From: Euglena gracilis | Taxonomy: Eukaryota > Euglenida > Euglenophyceae > Euglenales | Direction: 5' to 3' | Assembly: GCA_039621445.1 (NCBI GenBank) | Contig: CP154956.1 | Location: 4,648,170 to 4,712,169 of the forward strand | Length of the DNA stretch: 64,000 nt | Part shown: positions 53,453-63,085 of the stretch, in pieces | Position numbering within the stretch: the stretch's first letter is position 1 | How the letters are laid out: each line of letters opens with the position of its first letter | Translations under genes and position numbers: made by a program | The notes under the pieces: generated by a model | What the model was told of the DNA's origin: nothing | The model's input: only the letters and a program-made list of their open reading frames with translations | Database searches by the model: none

Positions 53453-54109
53453 ATGGTTGCTGCTGTGCGCCAACAGAGGCACAAGATGAGTGCCGCGGCG
53501 TGGGTTGCACACGTGAAACTGCGCAAGAAGCGTGCAAGTGCCAAGTGGTACGTAAAAAAGAAGGCGTGCATTCAAGCCAAGGAAGACGCCAAGCGTGCGC
53601 GCCATTTGAAAAAGCATCCACCCAGCCAGCTGCTATGGCCCGATGTAAACGAGTATGTAGCGCTGCGCAATGACATGCATCATTTGGTGCGTGGGTACCC
53701 TCGATGCAAAATGGATGCGCCCAAGTACTGTGTGCTGTGTGACGGGATTGAGAAGGATTTGCAGTGGATGGAGGAAGGAATCGACAAATGGTACGTGCGG
53801 AATTTCTGTTTCCGTGAGCGATTGTCTTCTACGAGATGGGTGATGCATCGGCGTGGCGTGTGCAATGTGTACATTGGGATGCTGATTGCCAATGAAGTAG
53901 AGAGCCAATGGGAGACGTATAAAAACAGTCATCTTGAATTGTTCATGGGGAGTGATTATCGAGAGGAATCATTGGATGTCTATGGATCTGCCATTTATGC
54001 GTTTCAGCCTGGACCATTGTCTCTGGGCCGAGCAGAACCATCGGAGGAAGATAGTGAATGGGGAGAGGGTCGGGCGGCAGAACTGGCGACGAGCCTTCAA
54101 GAGGATTGA
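53453..54109 (+). CDS. Unknown basic protein of the GC-rich element
   Basis: 218 residues from the ATG at 53453. The first 55 residues are very basic (KLRKKRASAKWYVKKK, KEDAKRARHLKKHPP), then comes a globular part with Trp, Tyr and four Cys (RCKMDAPKYCVLCDG), and an acidic end. It overlaps the longest possible frame of the next gene by 52 bases, but not its more likely start at 54175. No family recognised. The order suggests an operon-like run with the replicase. Confidence 0.6.
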   Translation: MVAAVRQQRHKMSAAAWVAHVKLRKKRASAKWYVKKKACIQAKEDAKRARHLKKHPPSQLLWPDVNEYVALRNDMHHLVRGYPRCKMDAPKYCVLCDGIEKDLQWMEEGIDKWYVRNFCFRERLSSTRWVMHRRGVCNVYIGMLIANEVESQWETYKNSHLELFMGSDYREESLDVYGSAIYAFQPGPLSLGRAEPSEEDSEWGEGRAAELATSLQED

Positions 54110-54174
54110 GATGGACCTTGCACTGGCGGCCATCCGTGCCTTTCCCTTGTGTCCTTCACAGATTATTACTGTCA

Positions 54175-57100
54175 ATGCCGCGGACGGGACGTCCTCCTGC
54201 GGATGCGAGACGGCGTGCGGACATGCATCCTCGTCCTGCGGATGTGCACATGAGCCACGAGTGGGTACCTGGCTATCGGAGACGGGGAGTGGATGCGGTG
54301 CAGGCGGACCGTCTGTTCCGGCGGGGATCCCTGAGTTTCCCAGTGGGCCCGCGCACGGTGGTGGTACGCTTTCGATTTGCGACGCGCAAGCCTGGTCCAG
54401 GGGGCCTGCGGTACCGAGTTGGAGAAGTGGTCATGCAGTTGCGACCCGGAGTGGGTGAAGGGGAGCGTGTGTTGATTGCGCGGCAAGTGGGTGAGCTGAT
54501 GCAGCACCACTATGCCGAATTCCAGATGAGCATGCGCTCGAACGGGAGTGATTTTTTTGGCGAGCCACTGGAGATGTCGCTGGATGGAGGCGTGATGCGC
54601 CCCCTGGTGGACGTATTGGAAGTGCGTCATTTACTGGGAGACCGTGACCTGCGCATGGCGCTTGGATTTGGCAGTGAAGGTGATCGCCCCGGAGGAGAGT
54701 ACCATCCGGGGAGGATGCCGTTGTTTGGGAGCCGTGGATTCCGGTACTTGGTGGAGGGGATGGACGTGCAGACGTTGGGAGACCTGTTGACGGAGGTGCC
54801 CATATGTGAATGTGAGCGCATGTGTATGTACCGGATGCTGGAGGAGAGGCAGGTGCAGCGGAACAACCAAGTTCCGCGGATTTTCAAGTGTGAGAATGTG
54901 AACCGCTGGCTGAACGAGAATGGGTATGCGGTGGGAGGCCTGACAGATGGAGTGACGAGTGATGATTTGCAGGCACATGCCGTGCACTTCCGGTACACGC
55001 ACTGTGCCTTGGATTTGACGCGCAGTGTGGTGAACCTGTACATCCCTCCTCTGCGGAACCACAACCACCGGAGTGTGGTGTACGTGATTGTGGGCGACCA
55101 CTGCCAGCCGATTGTGGATGCGAATGTGGTGAAGAGCATTGTGCAGAATGCCTGCACGGGGATGCGTACCTTGGCGAATTTGGGCCATGTACAGATGGTG
55201 GGAGACCGCAGTGAAAAGAGCCGACGCAAACGTGGGCGAAGTGCCGACCGCCTGTACAGTGTGCAGGAGGAAGTAGGGGTGCGGCAGCAGATGCAGAATG
55301 AGGATGGGATTGTGCAGACGACGATGGTGGATGTGGAGAAAGAAGACTGGCTGGAAGAGGAAGCTTCTGCTATTTCCTCTACGAAGAAGAGGGTGTTCCC
55401 TCTGGTGAGTGATGAAGAATGTTTCCACCTGTACGACCTGGAGAGTGAAGAAGGCAAAGAGTGGGTGCGCACACGATGCCTGCCCACGTACACCGAGCCC
55501 GACGACCGCAATCGATGGCACTACTATGTGTGCCGAGACCAGGATGATGTGGAGTTTCTGTACGAGCACCTTGTGAGGGGTCTGAAGATTGACCCATTGC
55601 GGTACGCCAAGTCGTACAATGGGAAATGTGTGCAGCTGGAGATGCAGAACACGCTGTGGGTAGCGGATCGCAATTTTGCACAGGTGAGCCTGTTGCACCG
55701 TGTATTGTATCCGCGCGAACCCTTCCGGCTGTGTGGCCTGGGCAGCTACGCCATGCGTTTGCTGATGAAGAAGCTGTACGAACTGAGCCCCGTGCACACA
55801 CCTGAGGGAGGTCTGCGGGCCTGCAGCCCCATGGAGTGCATGAGCCAGTACAGCCCCACGATGCAGCGATGGATGGAGAATGGGCAGCGTGAAAACCGCC
55901 CGAAGCTGCTACACCAGACGTTCCGGGCACCGTACTTGCCAGCACCGAGCTACAGTCCGGTGATTGCCATGGAGGACCGGAGGCGGGTAGATGTGGTGCG
56001 CAGCTACGCCTCGTCCCTGCGAAGGATTTTTGAGGAGGGAGATGAATACCCCGTGCACGATGTGACGAATGTATTGGAAGTTTTGGAGGATGGTGATTTT
56101 GGTGAACTGTTGCCTGGATTTTACGAGATTGAGGTGCCCGAGCAAGTGGCCCCGGTGTGGTGTAGTGTACTGAAGCCCCGCGAGAGGCGAGTGGTGAGCC
56201 ACCGTATGCTGAAATTTTTACTGCATCACGGAGATGTGCAGCGCAAGGATGTGAAGCGGCGTGTGGTTGCCTCCAAGGTGCGACAGAAGCATGCCGGCAA
56301 ACTGCTGACGCGTGCACTGTACGAGACCGTGCGTGACTTGTACCTGAATGCTGAGCTGGACAAGGAAGTGGTGAAGCTGACGGTGAATTCCCTGGTGGGG
56401 GTGTGCAACGGCCTGACGTTGCCGCACAGTGGGATGCGGTATTCGTTCAACGACCTGCAGCATTGCTGTCGACTATTGTTGCAGATCCTGAGTGTGGATC
56501 AACTGCGCACGCTGCGCATCAGCCACTGCATTGGGGAGCACCATTCGGTGGTGAACCCCGAGCAGGACGTGCAGTCGTTTTCGTACTATGAGATTGACAG
56601 CAGTGGGATTGTGTTTCGGAGTTTCCATTTGCAGCCCGTGTATGTGATGGTCTTGGAGGACCAGGCGATGAGGATGGTGCAGTGGGTGCGACAGAACCTG
56701 TCGATGGATTCGTTGATCCAGTTGCACATTGATTCGGTTGAGTTTGTGAGGGATTCCCGAGTTCTGGAACATGTGATGAGTCCTGAGGACTATGAGGGTT
56801 GTGACCAGCGGATGTTGTGGGAGAACGAAGTGCTGGGCCTGATGAAGGAAGAGGCGCCCAAGGACCAGCAGCATGCAGCGCAGTATTTCTACGAATGGGA
56901 CCAGCCTCGGCTGAGAGGCGGACCGCGGGATGCGCATCGGTTTGCACCGCAGCGTGTGTGGGAACCCGACGGCGCACAGGGCAAAGACCCTGAGGAGCGT
57001 GTCTGGCCCACGCATCCGGAGTTCTGGTGGAAGGGAGTGGAAGTGCAGACGGTAGAGAGCCACCCCGATGTGTGGGGAGCCGACGAGGCGACGCAGCCCG

Positions 57101-58719
57101 TGCAGATGTGGATCAGTGAATGGTACGACCGCGATGAGGCGGATTACAGTGGGCTGTTGCTGACGGGTGCAGCGGGTACGGGGAAGACGCATTTGCTGCG
57201 CAAACTGTACGCCTACGGAGTGAATTCTGGGCGCCATGTGGTGCGCAGTGCGTTCACGCACTCGGCGTGTGTACAGATGGGTCTGGATGCCGTGACTCTG
57301 AACGCGCTCTTTGGCCTGGACGCCAGTGTGGACCTGCGGCGACTGTATGTGTTTTCCACCGCCTTCCTGGCGCAGATGCGTGCCTTGAAGGTGGATGTGG
57401 TGATTGTGGATGAGATCTCCATGGTGCCACAGCACCTGTGGGAGTGCTTGATGATGCTGCACCGTATGAACACGCACGTACGATTTGTGCTGTGTGGAGA
57501 TTTCCACCAGCTGCCTCCGGTAGAGGGAGTGTGGCGAGGCAACGAGACGGTGGACATTCTGAAGACGGAGGTGCTGCCGTATTTGTTGATGGACCAGGAG
57601 CATTCTGACAAATACAAGGGAAAAATGGTGCACTTGACCAAGTGCCGGCGCAGCGACGACCCGGTGCTGATGAAGATTGCAAGCAATCCTGATAACCACG
57701 GAGTGGATCCCCTGAAGGAGTTCCCGATGCCCGTACCCGGGACACCTCTGTGGCGATTCCTGTGCTGGAGGAACGTGACGCGCCGAGCGCTGAATTGGTA
57801 CTGTATGCTGCGTTTCCTGGACCAGACACCGCGCAGTGTGAAGACCCTGGTGGTGGACTTGGAGAGTGTATGGGTGGCGCATCAGATGCGCCAGACGGGG
57901 CGCAACCAAGCGCAGTGTACGGAGCAATTCCGCAAGATGGCCCATCGACCCAGCCACTGGAAGTACCTGCAGAATTTTGAGTGGGTGACCGGGATGGAGG
58001 CCGTGTGCCGTCACACGTTGCGCAGCCACGTCCTGCTGCACGAACTGCAATCCGCAGCGGGCAGTGGGGTGGTGAACAACCGCCGAGCGCGGGTACTGGA
58101 TTTTGATGTGAATGGAGCCGACGGACAGGGGACGGTGCACCTGCGATGGGTGGACCTGATGATGCAGCCGGACAACCAGGAGCTGGATTGGGAGGAGTAC
58201 GACGTGCATTTATTGCTGTACCACTTTGCGTTTTCGTTTGTCCCTGGTTTTGCCACGACCATCCACATGGCACAGGGAGAGACGATTCGGGAGAAGTTTG
58301 CGATTGCGGAGGTGGACCAGGTGAAGAAGGACCCCAAGATGCTGTATGTGGCTCTGACCCGCGGCACCCACAGCCGCAACGTGCACGTGTTGCCCCTGAC
58401 CCTGTATTCGGACCCCTGGGGCCATACCGAATCCAGTTTGCACACGTCGGTGGACGGTTTGTTGTGGCTGCGTGTTTATCAATGCGCGGCCCTTGGCACT
58501 GATTTCTACGGGACTGCCCCCCTGCGCGACGCCCTTGGCGTCCTGCGTGAACGCATCCTGTCCGGTCAAGCGTCCTGTGTCCGTTGTGGGGCGTCATCCT
58601 TGGTGCGCACCCACCGGAGCACGGGGGATGTAGACTACACGGCCCTGCATCTGGCTTTTCAGCCTGAGACTCGCTCTGTAGATCTATGCTGTGCGTTCTG
58701 CCAACGACAAAAACAATGA
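54175..58719 (+). CDS. DNA polymerase B-like / SF1 helicase fusion (putative replicase)
   Basis: Residue numbers count from the longest frame start (ATG 54058); the start at 54175 avoids overlap with the upstream gene. The N-terminal 1,000 residues carry a plausible family B palm: motif A-like VDVVRSYASSL (D645, Y650) then PGFYEIE, motif B-like KLTVNSLVG (K773, N777), motif C-like LHIDSVEF (D892), where the usual first Asp is His. The C-terminal part is a clear SF1 helicase of Pif1/RecD type: Walker A GAAGTGKT (1037-1044), Walker B VVIVDEIS (D1118, E1119), motif III GDFHQLPPV (1147-1155) and motif VI YVALTRG (1430-1436). Two CxxC pairs end the protein. A single chain would supply synthesis and unwinding. 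The helicase is firm, the polymerase likely. Confidence 0.8.
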   Translation: MPRTGRPPADARRRADMHPRPADVHMSHEWVPGYRRRGVDAVQADRLFRRGSLSFPVGPRTVVVRFRFATRKPGPGGLRYRVGEVVMQLRPGVGEGERVLIARQVGELMQHHYAEFQMSMRSNGSDFFGEPLEMSLDGGVMRPLVDVLEVRHLLGDRDLRMALGFGSEGDRPGGEYHPGRMPLFGSRGFRYLVEGMDVQTLGDLLTEVPICECERMCMYRMLEERQVQRNNQVPRIFKCENVNRWLNENGYAVGGLTDGVTSDDLQAHAVHFRYTHCALDLTRSVVNLYIPPLRNHNHRSVVYVIVGDHCQPIVDANVVKSIVQNACTGMRTLANLGHVQMVGDRSEKSRRKRGRSADRLYSVQEEVGVRQQMQNEDGIVQTTMVDVEKEDWLEEEASAISSTKKRVFPLVSDEECFHLYDLESEEGKEWVRTRCLPTYTEPDDRNRWHYYVCRDQDDVEFLYEHLVRGLKIDPLRYAKSYNGKCVQLEMQNTLWVADRNFAQVSLLHRVLYPREPFRLCGLGSYAMRLLMKKLYELSPVHTPEGGLRACSPMECMSQYSPTMQRWMENGQRENRPKLLHQTFRAPYLPAPSYSPVIAMEDRRRVDVVRSYASSLRRIFEEGDEYPVHDVTNVLEVLEDGDFGELLPGFYEIEVPEQVAPVWCSVLKPRERRVVSHRMLKFLLHHGDVQRKDVKRRVVASKVRQKHAGKLLTRALYETVRDLYLNAELDKEVVKLTVNSLVGVCNGLTLPHSGMRYSFNDLQHCCRLLLQILSVDQLRTLRISHCIGEHHSVVNPEQDVQSFSYYEIDSSGIVFRSFHLQPVYVMVLEDQAMRMVQWVRQNLSMDSLIQLHIDSVEFVRDSRVLEHVMSPEDYEGCDQRMLWENEVLGLMKEEAPKDQQHAAQYFYEWDQPRLRGGPRDAHRFAPQRVWEPDGAQGKDPEERVWPTHPEFWWKGVEVQTVESHPDVWGADEATQPVQMWISEWYDRDEADYSGLLLTGAAGTGKTHLLRKLYAYGVNSGRHVVRSAFTHSACVQMGLDAVTLNALFGLDASVDLRRLYVFSTAFLAQMRALKVDVVIVDEISMVPQHLWECLMMLHRMNTHVRFVLCGDFHQLPPVEGVWRGNETVDILKTEVLPYLLMDQEHSDKYKGKMVHLTKCRRSDDPVLMKIASNPDNHGVDPLKEFPMPVPGTPLWRFLCWRNVTRRALNWYCMLRFLDQTPRSVKTLVVDLESVWVAHQMRQTGRNQAQCTEQFRKMAHRPSHWKYLQNFEWVTGMEAVCRHTLRSHVLLHELQSAAGSGVVNNRRARVLDFDVNGADGQGTVHLRWVDLMMQPDNQELDWEEYDVHLLLYHFAFSFVPGFATTIHMAQGETIREKFAIAEVDQVKKDPKMLYVALTRGTHSRNVHVLPLTLYSDPWGHTESSLHTSVDGLLWLRVYQCAALGTDFYGTAPLRDALGVLRERILSGQASCVRCGASSLVRTHRSTGDVDYTALHLAFQPETRSVDLCCAFCQRQKQ

Positions 58720-59168
58720 CCCCGCGATGTACTGCAGAGTGCGTAGTGCAATGTGCGTGCTGTGAAGGTTCCGAGTTCGAGTCCCAGCAAACACAAGAAC
58801 ACACGACACAAAATAAAAAGCAGGAACATCGGGGGTCTAGATCCACAGTTGCCTGGCCTCGACGTGCCGATGATGATGATGACGATGAATATGGCGTGTG
58901 TGCACTCCTCCTCCTCCTGCTCCTCGTGCTCGCGCGCATCACCACAAAAAGAAAACACCACCACACACCACCAGGGGTGCGAGTGCGGAAAAGGCATAGT
59001 AATATAACCCACCCAAAAACGAAAGCCGCCCGCCCCTGAGTGAGTGAAGTGAGTGAGAGACGATGACACGCGCACCTGCTCCTCCTGCTCCTGCTCCTCC
59101 TCGCAGATGTGCGTGCAGCGTACAGCGCCGCCCCACCACACAGGCCACTGTGGATTTTTCTTCTCGAT
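58720..59168. other. Intergenic region of the GC-rich element
   Basis: No convincing gene. It holds short purine-rich or triplet-like runs (GATGATGATGATGACGATGA near 58869, CTCCTCCTCCTGCTCCTCG near 58907 and again near 59080), a GAGTGAGTGAAGTGAGTGAG run near 59038, and a B-box-like GTTCGAGTC at 58775. It probably contains the promoter of the F-box gene. Confidence 0.55.
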
Positions 59169-59756
59169 ATGGCGGCTGTTCTGCTGGCTGCGGATGTATG
59201 CCACCGAGTGTTCCTGTACTGTGACTTGGCACAGCTGATCCAGGGGAGCTGGGTATGCCGCGCCTGGCGGAATACACTGGACAACCCGGAGTTTGTGGTG
59301 CAGTGGCAGACGGTATGCCATTATCTGGAAAGTCGGCACATTGCCCGAAGCGAAGCCCGATCGGGCAAGGGTAAAGCCAAAAGTGCTCCCAAACGAGCAC
59401 CGACAGCAGGCCAAAAAGGCCAAGGCAAAGGCCAGAAAGGCCAATACCGGAACGTCTATGAGGACGACATGGAAGCTCTATTCGAGCACATCAAAGAGAT
59501 TCATGCACTCGCATTCGAGGCCATGAGAAAGTTTCAAAACGAACTTTCTCTTCCAATGCTGGTTGCATCCCCCGTCGTGACCGTGACCAGACAGCTCTAT
59601 TTGGAGCGTAATCGTGAGTTCCACCACGATGGAACCCTGTATGCCTATGAGGGCAACGTCATTCTCGGTCCGATACTGGACGGTCTGCCGGGATTCTGGC
59701 ACGTTTGGTTCTGGGCGGGTGCTACTGTGACCGCAACCTGTTTTTCCTGGACGTGA
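59169..59756 (+). CDS. F-box protein, probably continued in the next frame
   Basis: 195 residues from the ATG at 59169. Residues 1-50 are a clear F-box (AADVCHRVFLYCDLAQLIQGSWVCRAWRN followed by VVQWQTVC). A lysine/glycine-rich linker (GKGKAKSAPKRAPTAGQKGQGKGQ over two stretches) and a globular part follow. The last 17 codons overlap the next open frame, where the more natural continuation lies (CDRNLFFLDVMRW). A frame change between 59705 and 59756 is therefore likely, joining this to 59705-60241. No classic slippery heptamer is seen. Inferred role: SCF ubiquitin-ligase adaptor. Confidence 0.7.
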   Translation: MAAVLLAADVCHRVFLYCDLAQLIQGSWVCRAWRNTLDNPEFVVQWQTVCHYLESRHIARSEARSGKGKAKSAPKRAPTAGQKGQGKGQKGQYRNVYEDDMEALFEHIKEIHALAFEAMRKFQNELSLPMLVASPVVTVTRQLYLERNREFHHDGTLYAYEGNVILGPILDGLPGFWHVWFWAGATVTATCFSWT

Positions 59757-60241
59757 TGCGCTGGTGCCCGTTTTTGAGGCCGTACCGCGGCAGCACCAAG
59801 ACACCCCTGATCCCTGGACTGGAGCATATTTTTGAAGAGCAGGAGGGCATTCTGGGGCTGGCCGAGCTGCGCATGCTGCTGCGCTACTATGGGCGAAGTG
59901 AGGGGATGTTGTTGCAGAGCCAGCTGCGTTTGCAAAAGGTGCCACCGGTGCCCGACTGTGACCTGGAACTTGGGGTGACGGGCGACTACTGGGAGAAACT
60001 GGAGGGCCAGCTGTTCCCCGTGCCGCGGATGCTGCGTGTGGCGTGCCACGAACAGGCCGCCCTGGGACGAACCTTCCTGTACGAGCAGCTTTTGGAGGGA
60101 GAAGATCCGTACTGGGGCAGTCACCATGAAGTGACGGATGCCATGGCCATGGAAGATGCGGCCCTGAAGCTGCAGAAATGTGAAGACCCCCCGGGTACTT
60201 TGCGCGGCAAGAGTGCAAGCCCAGTGGTTTTGCCGTGGTGA
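59705..60241 (+). CDS. Unknown segment, probably middle part of the F-box gene
   Basis: 178 codons, opened by a TTG, not an ATG. This, together with overlaps at both ends (52 and 7 bases), suggests it is an internal piece. It contains FLRPYRGSTKTPLIPGLEHIFEEQEGILGL (over two stretches) and helical, Leu-rich sequence. Near 60215-60240 the reading passes to the next frame (PSGFAVVNSLGLDG). Both steps are in the same direction (downstream frame one base earlier). No family recognised. Confidence 0.5.
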   Translation: MVLGGCYCDRNLFFLDVMRWCPFLRPYRGSTKTPLIPGLEHIFEEQEGILGLAELRMLLRYYGRSEGMLLQSQLRLQKVPPVPDCDLELGVTGDYWEKLEGQLFPVPRMLRVACHEQAALGRTFLYEQLLEGEDPYWGSHHEVTDAMAMEDAALKLQKCEDPPGTLRGKSASPVVLPW

Positions 60242-61701
60242 ACTCCCTGGGGCTGGACGGGCACCCCGTGCTGATGCACATTGCCAAGAGCAACAAAGAG
60301 GGACGTGACCCGTACGACCCCCTGGACGACGATGAAGAGGAGCTGGGGTACCGAGCCTGTCGCTGGGCCAAGGCGGCCATTGCCAACGGCCCTCTGGTGA
60401 ACCAGACGTACCCCCTGGCCCTGTGCCTGCACAAGACGCAGCTGCGGGGCAAGACACTAGAGAACGGGATGGCGTTCCTGCAGACTCTGTTCCTGAGTTC
60501 GCGGAGCTATACCCCCCCTGCGGGGTCGGCTGAAATCATGCTGGACCGTTCCCATGGGGTGGTGTACCTGGACGACATCCGGTACGACCATGTGAAGGGC
60601 GACTTTGTGAACTGGGCCCTGCACAGTATGGCGTACCTGAACTGTGTGTACGTGTACCTGTGGCGGGATGCGTGTCGGGTGTGGCTGACGGCCATGGCGC
60701 GGTCCCTGATGAGGCTGGCCACCGAGATCATGCACGACCTGCCCATGCCCCACTTTGTGCGCCGATGGCGGTACATTGTGCACATGGTGCCTGTGCGCCG
60801 AGGGCTGGACCCCATTCCGTTGACCGCGCGTGAGATGCGAGAACACCAGCGGCTGCGCAATGCACCCTACCCCACCCAGCGCCGTCGAGATGCCGAGGCG
60901 GTGTCGTTGTTGGGGGATGGCTTGTACAACCGTGAGTTCAACCTGCTGCTGGCACGTGCCACGGAGTGGCTGCGTACACCCGCCCCGGGCCAAGTCTTCC
61001 ACCAGCGATATTTGCGCGACGTGGTGCCCATCCATTTGCAGTTCCTGCCAGCGCAGCATACTGAGGGAGGGTACATCACGGCCATCCACGAGATGGTGCG
61101 CATTGGGGACTTTTTGCTGCGCTTTTCGGAGTGCATGGCCCCCGTGGTCGACCCCCTGACGTTCCGCGTCCGAAGACGGGAACTACGTGAACTGAGCTGC
61201 TCCTGTGCCAGTCTGTGCCTATTTTCACCGCACTGGACGCGATTGCACGGTGGCAGTATCAAGACGTATGCTGTGGCCCTGCCCGAGCAGGCCCCCACCC
61301 GCATCCTGAACGTCCGCCTGGGGGAAAACCATTCGTACTACGACTGCCTCGACTTTCTGAACCGCCGCGCCCTGTTCTACTCGAGTATCCACGAGACGAT
61401 GGGCAAGATGATGGACGACGAAGCAAATGACCATCAACCACAAGAAGAAGAAGAAGAAATGAATGTCGACGACAATGTATGCGCCTGTTGTGTGTGGTGG
61501 CTATGTGTCACAGGGGTCAGGTACAACGGATGCAGACTCGTCAACGACGATGGGGTCTGCCGCAGGGAGGAAATCGGACAGGGTAGGGAAACCAGTAGTA
61601 GTAGCTTCTTCTGTTGTGGTTTCGTTTTGAAGGCTTCTGTTGTTTCGCTTGCGTGGAGCACGCGGTGGAGGCTTGGGCTTTTCTTCTTGTGTTGTTGTTG
61701 A
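60235..61701 (+). CDS. Unknown protein, probably C-terminal part of the F-box gene
   Basis: 488 codons. The conserved-looking body covers residues 1-395 (MHIAKSNKEGRDPYDPLDDDEEE, GVVYLDDIRYDHVKGDFVNWAL, RRWRYIVHMVPVRRGL; Cys pair CSCASLC). A run EEEEEMNVDD near residue 410 is followed by Cys- and Trp-rich sequence that is antisense to the minus-strand gene and probably not real. The true end may lie near 61,460. If joined to the two preceding pieces, a protein of about 750 residues with an N-terminal F-box results. Function unknown. Confidence 0.55.
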   Translation: MVNSLGLDGHPVLMHIAKSNKEGRDPYDPLDDDEEELGYRACRWAKAAIANGPLVNQTYPLALCLHKTQLRGKTLENGMAFLQTLFLSSRSYTPPAGSAEIMLDRSHGVVYLDDIRYDHVKGDFVNWALHSMAYLNCVYVYLWRDACRVWLTAMARSLMRLATEIMHDLPMPHFVRRWRYIVHMVPVRRGLDPIPLTAREMREHQRLRNAPYPTQRRRDAEAVSLLGDGLYNREFNLLLARATEWLRTPAPGQVFHQRYLRDVVPIHLQFLPAQHTEGGYITAIHEMVRIGDFLLRFSECMAPVVDPLTFRVRRRELRELSCSCASLCLFSPHWTRLHGGSIKTYAVALPEQAPTRILNVRLGENHSYYDCLDFLNRRALFYSSIHETMGKMMDDEANDHQPQEEEEEMNVDDNVCACCVWWLCVTGVRYNGCRLVNDDGVCRREEIGQGRETSSSSFFCCGFVLKASVVSLAWSTRWRLGLFFLCCC

Positions 61702-62984
61702 TGGTGGTGACTTGCGTGCCCGTTTCTTCTTTGGCTCAGATGACGGCCCTTCTTCCGGCGTGGCTGCTGGCGCCGGAGAATCCTGCACAGCCTCTTCCGG
61801 AGCAGCTTGACCTGTGGGAAGGGATGGGAGATGAAGAATTGCTGGCCTTCCGAGAGGAATAAACACAAACCTTCGTCTTCGGCACTGCTGCTGTTGTTGC
61901 CTGCATTGCGGGCATCCTCTTCCTCATCATTGTTGTTGTCTGCTTCCATGGGCAGCTCGGCCCATTCTTGTTCTTCTCCTGCCACTTCTGCATGAACCGA
62001 CGGTGGAGACTGTTGTTGCACTGCTGAGATTTGACCCGAATGCACGACGTTGCTTGCCATTGTGGAGAACGGGAATGTAAAACTGCGCACAACAGGAGGG
62101 ACAACAACAATAGGCAATTCGGATTGTTGTGATGTTGTTTGTTGTTGTTGTTGGAGGGAGGAATGCAAACGTTTACAGCCCACCATTCCCAGCAACTGGG
62201 CCCAGGAGTGGACCCGGGGGAGGGTTTTGTTGGCCAGTTGTTCCACCAATTTGGCCGCGATGTCGTCATAGTCCTGGTAGGAAAGGCCGGTGGTGCGTGC
62301 CAGGACGCGTGCCAAAATCCCCGTCGAGTCGCGGCAAATTTCCTGCATGAGGGCATCGCGGACCTCGTCGTGTGGCAAATGTTCTGCAGCCCACAAAAAA
62401 CGATGGAAGGCAGAACGCAGGTTTACGTTGGCAGAACTGCTTTCTGTAAAGGCAGTGGCAGCCCGGCTCCAAAGGCTTGGTGGTTGTGGTTGTTGTGGTG
62501 GATCTATCGGATGTTCTGCATCGGGGACATGACTGTTGGTTTGCGTTTCCGGGACGCGGAACTCAAATGGATGGCTGGCTGGACGTTCGGCTGTCCCAGG
62601 CGGGAGGTTGCCAAACCGTACAGGGATCCTTTGGCCGCCCCCGGGGAGTACGCGGAAATTGAAGCTTGATGAGGGCCCCGCACCATCATGGCCTGTTGAT
62701 AGGCCCGGTGATGGGTTGTTCCGACGTTGTTGCTGCTGTTGTTGGAGGATGGCCGGTGGGAGGAGGTCGGGAAGGCTGCCAATGATATCCTGCGGGCGGG
62801 TTTTGACCCCGTGGATGAGCTGATACGCATGTTCGGAGAGCGTTGAAGAGGAATTGTTGATGGGTTGTTGTTGAAACGGGGTCTCATTGTTATTTTCTTG
62901 TGCTGTTGCTGCAGGTGGTTCCACCGACAATGGATTGAACGCACGTGCTCGGGTGGCGAGAAGCTGTGCCGAAACCTCCGTCAT
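61501..62984 (-). CDS. Gln/Asn/Pro-rich protein, frame change near 61860
   Basis: The ATG at 62984 (MTEVSAQLLATRARAFNPL) lies 101 bases after the ATPase stop on the same strand. The protein has low-complexity Gln runs (QQQQQQRRNN, LQQQQQTTSQQ), Pro/Ser-rich linkers, and a folded centre (about residues 190-290, FHRFLWAAEHLPHDEVRDALM and TGLSYQDYDDIAAKLVEQL). After AEDEGLCLF the longer frame turns His/Lys-rich. The alternative frame gives a more natural end (GQAAPEEAVQDSPAPAATPE, NLS-like KKKRARK, ending near VPDPCDT at 61501). Total about 494 residues. It may be a structural or scaffold protein by position next to the ATPase (speculation). Confidence 0.5.
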
Positions 62985-63085
62985 GACGATCAAGAGTCCA
63001 ACAACACTGCGCGCCGTGCAATTCTTCCGTGTGGGATTTGGGTTGGGGTTTATGGCCGGTGTGTTGGCCGGTCCGTTGTTATCGG

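Noticed and set aside
58744-58790. tRNA-like A-box (TAGTGCAATGTG) and B-box (GTTCGAGTC) pair
   Set aside because: The boxes are too close (31 bases start to start), the T-stem has mismatches and no acceptor stem pairs with the 3' side. At best a decayed tRNA or SINE fragment.
54627-59444. Long minus-strand frames of 200-680 residues opposite the replicase
   Set aside because: Shadows of a high-GC gene: His/Arg/Ser/Pro-rich, no motifs, and the plus strand has a full helicase.
61434-61500. His/Lys-rich C-terminal extension of the Gln-rich minus-strand frame
   Set aside because: The alternative frame ending at 61501 has a more natural composition and an NLS-like motif; the extension is judged out of frame.
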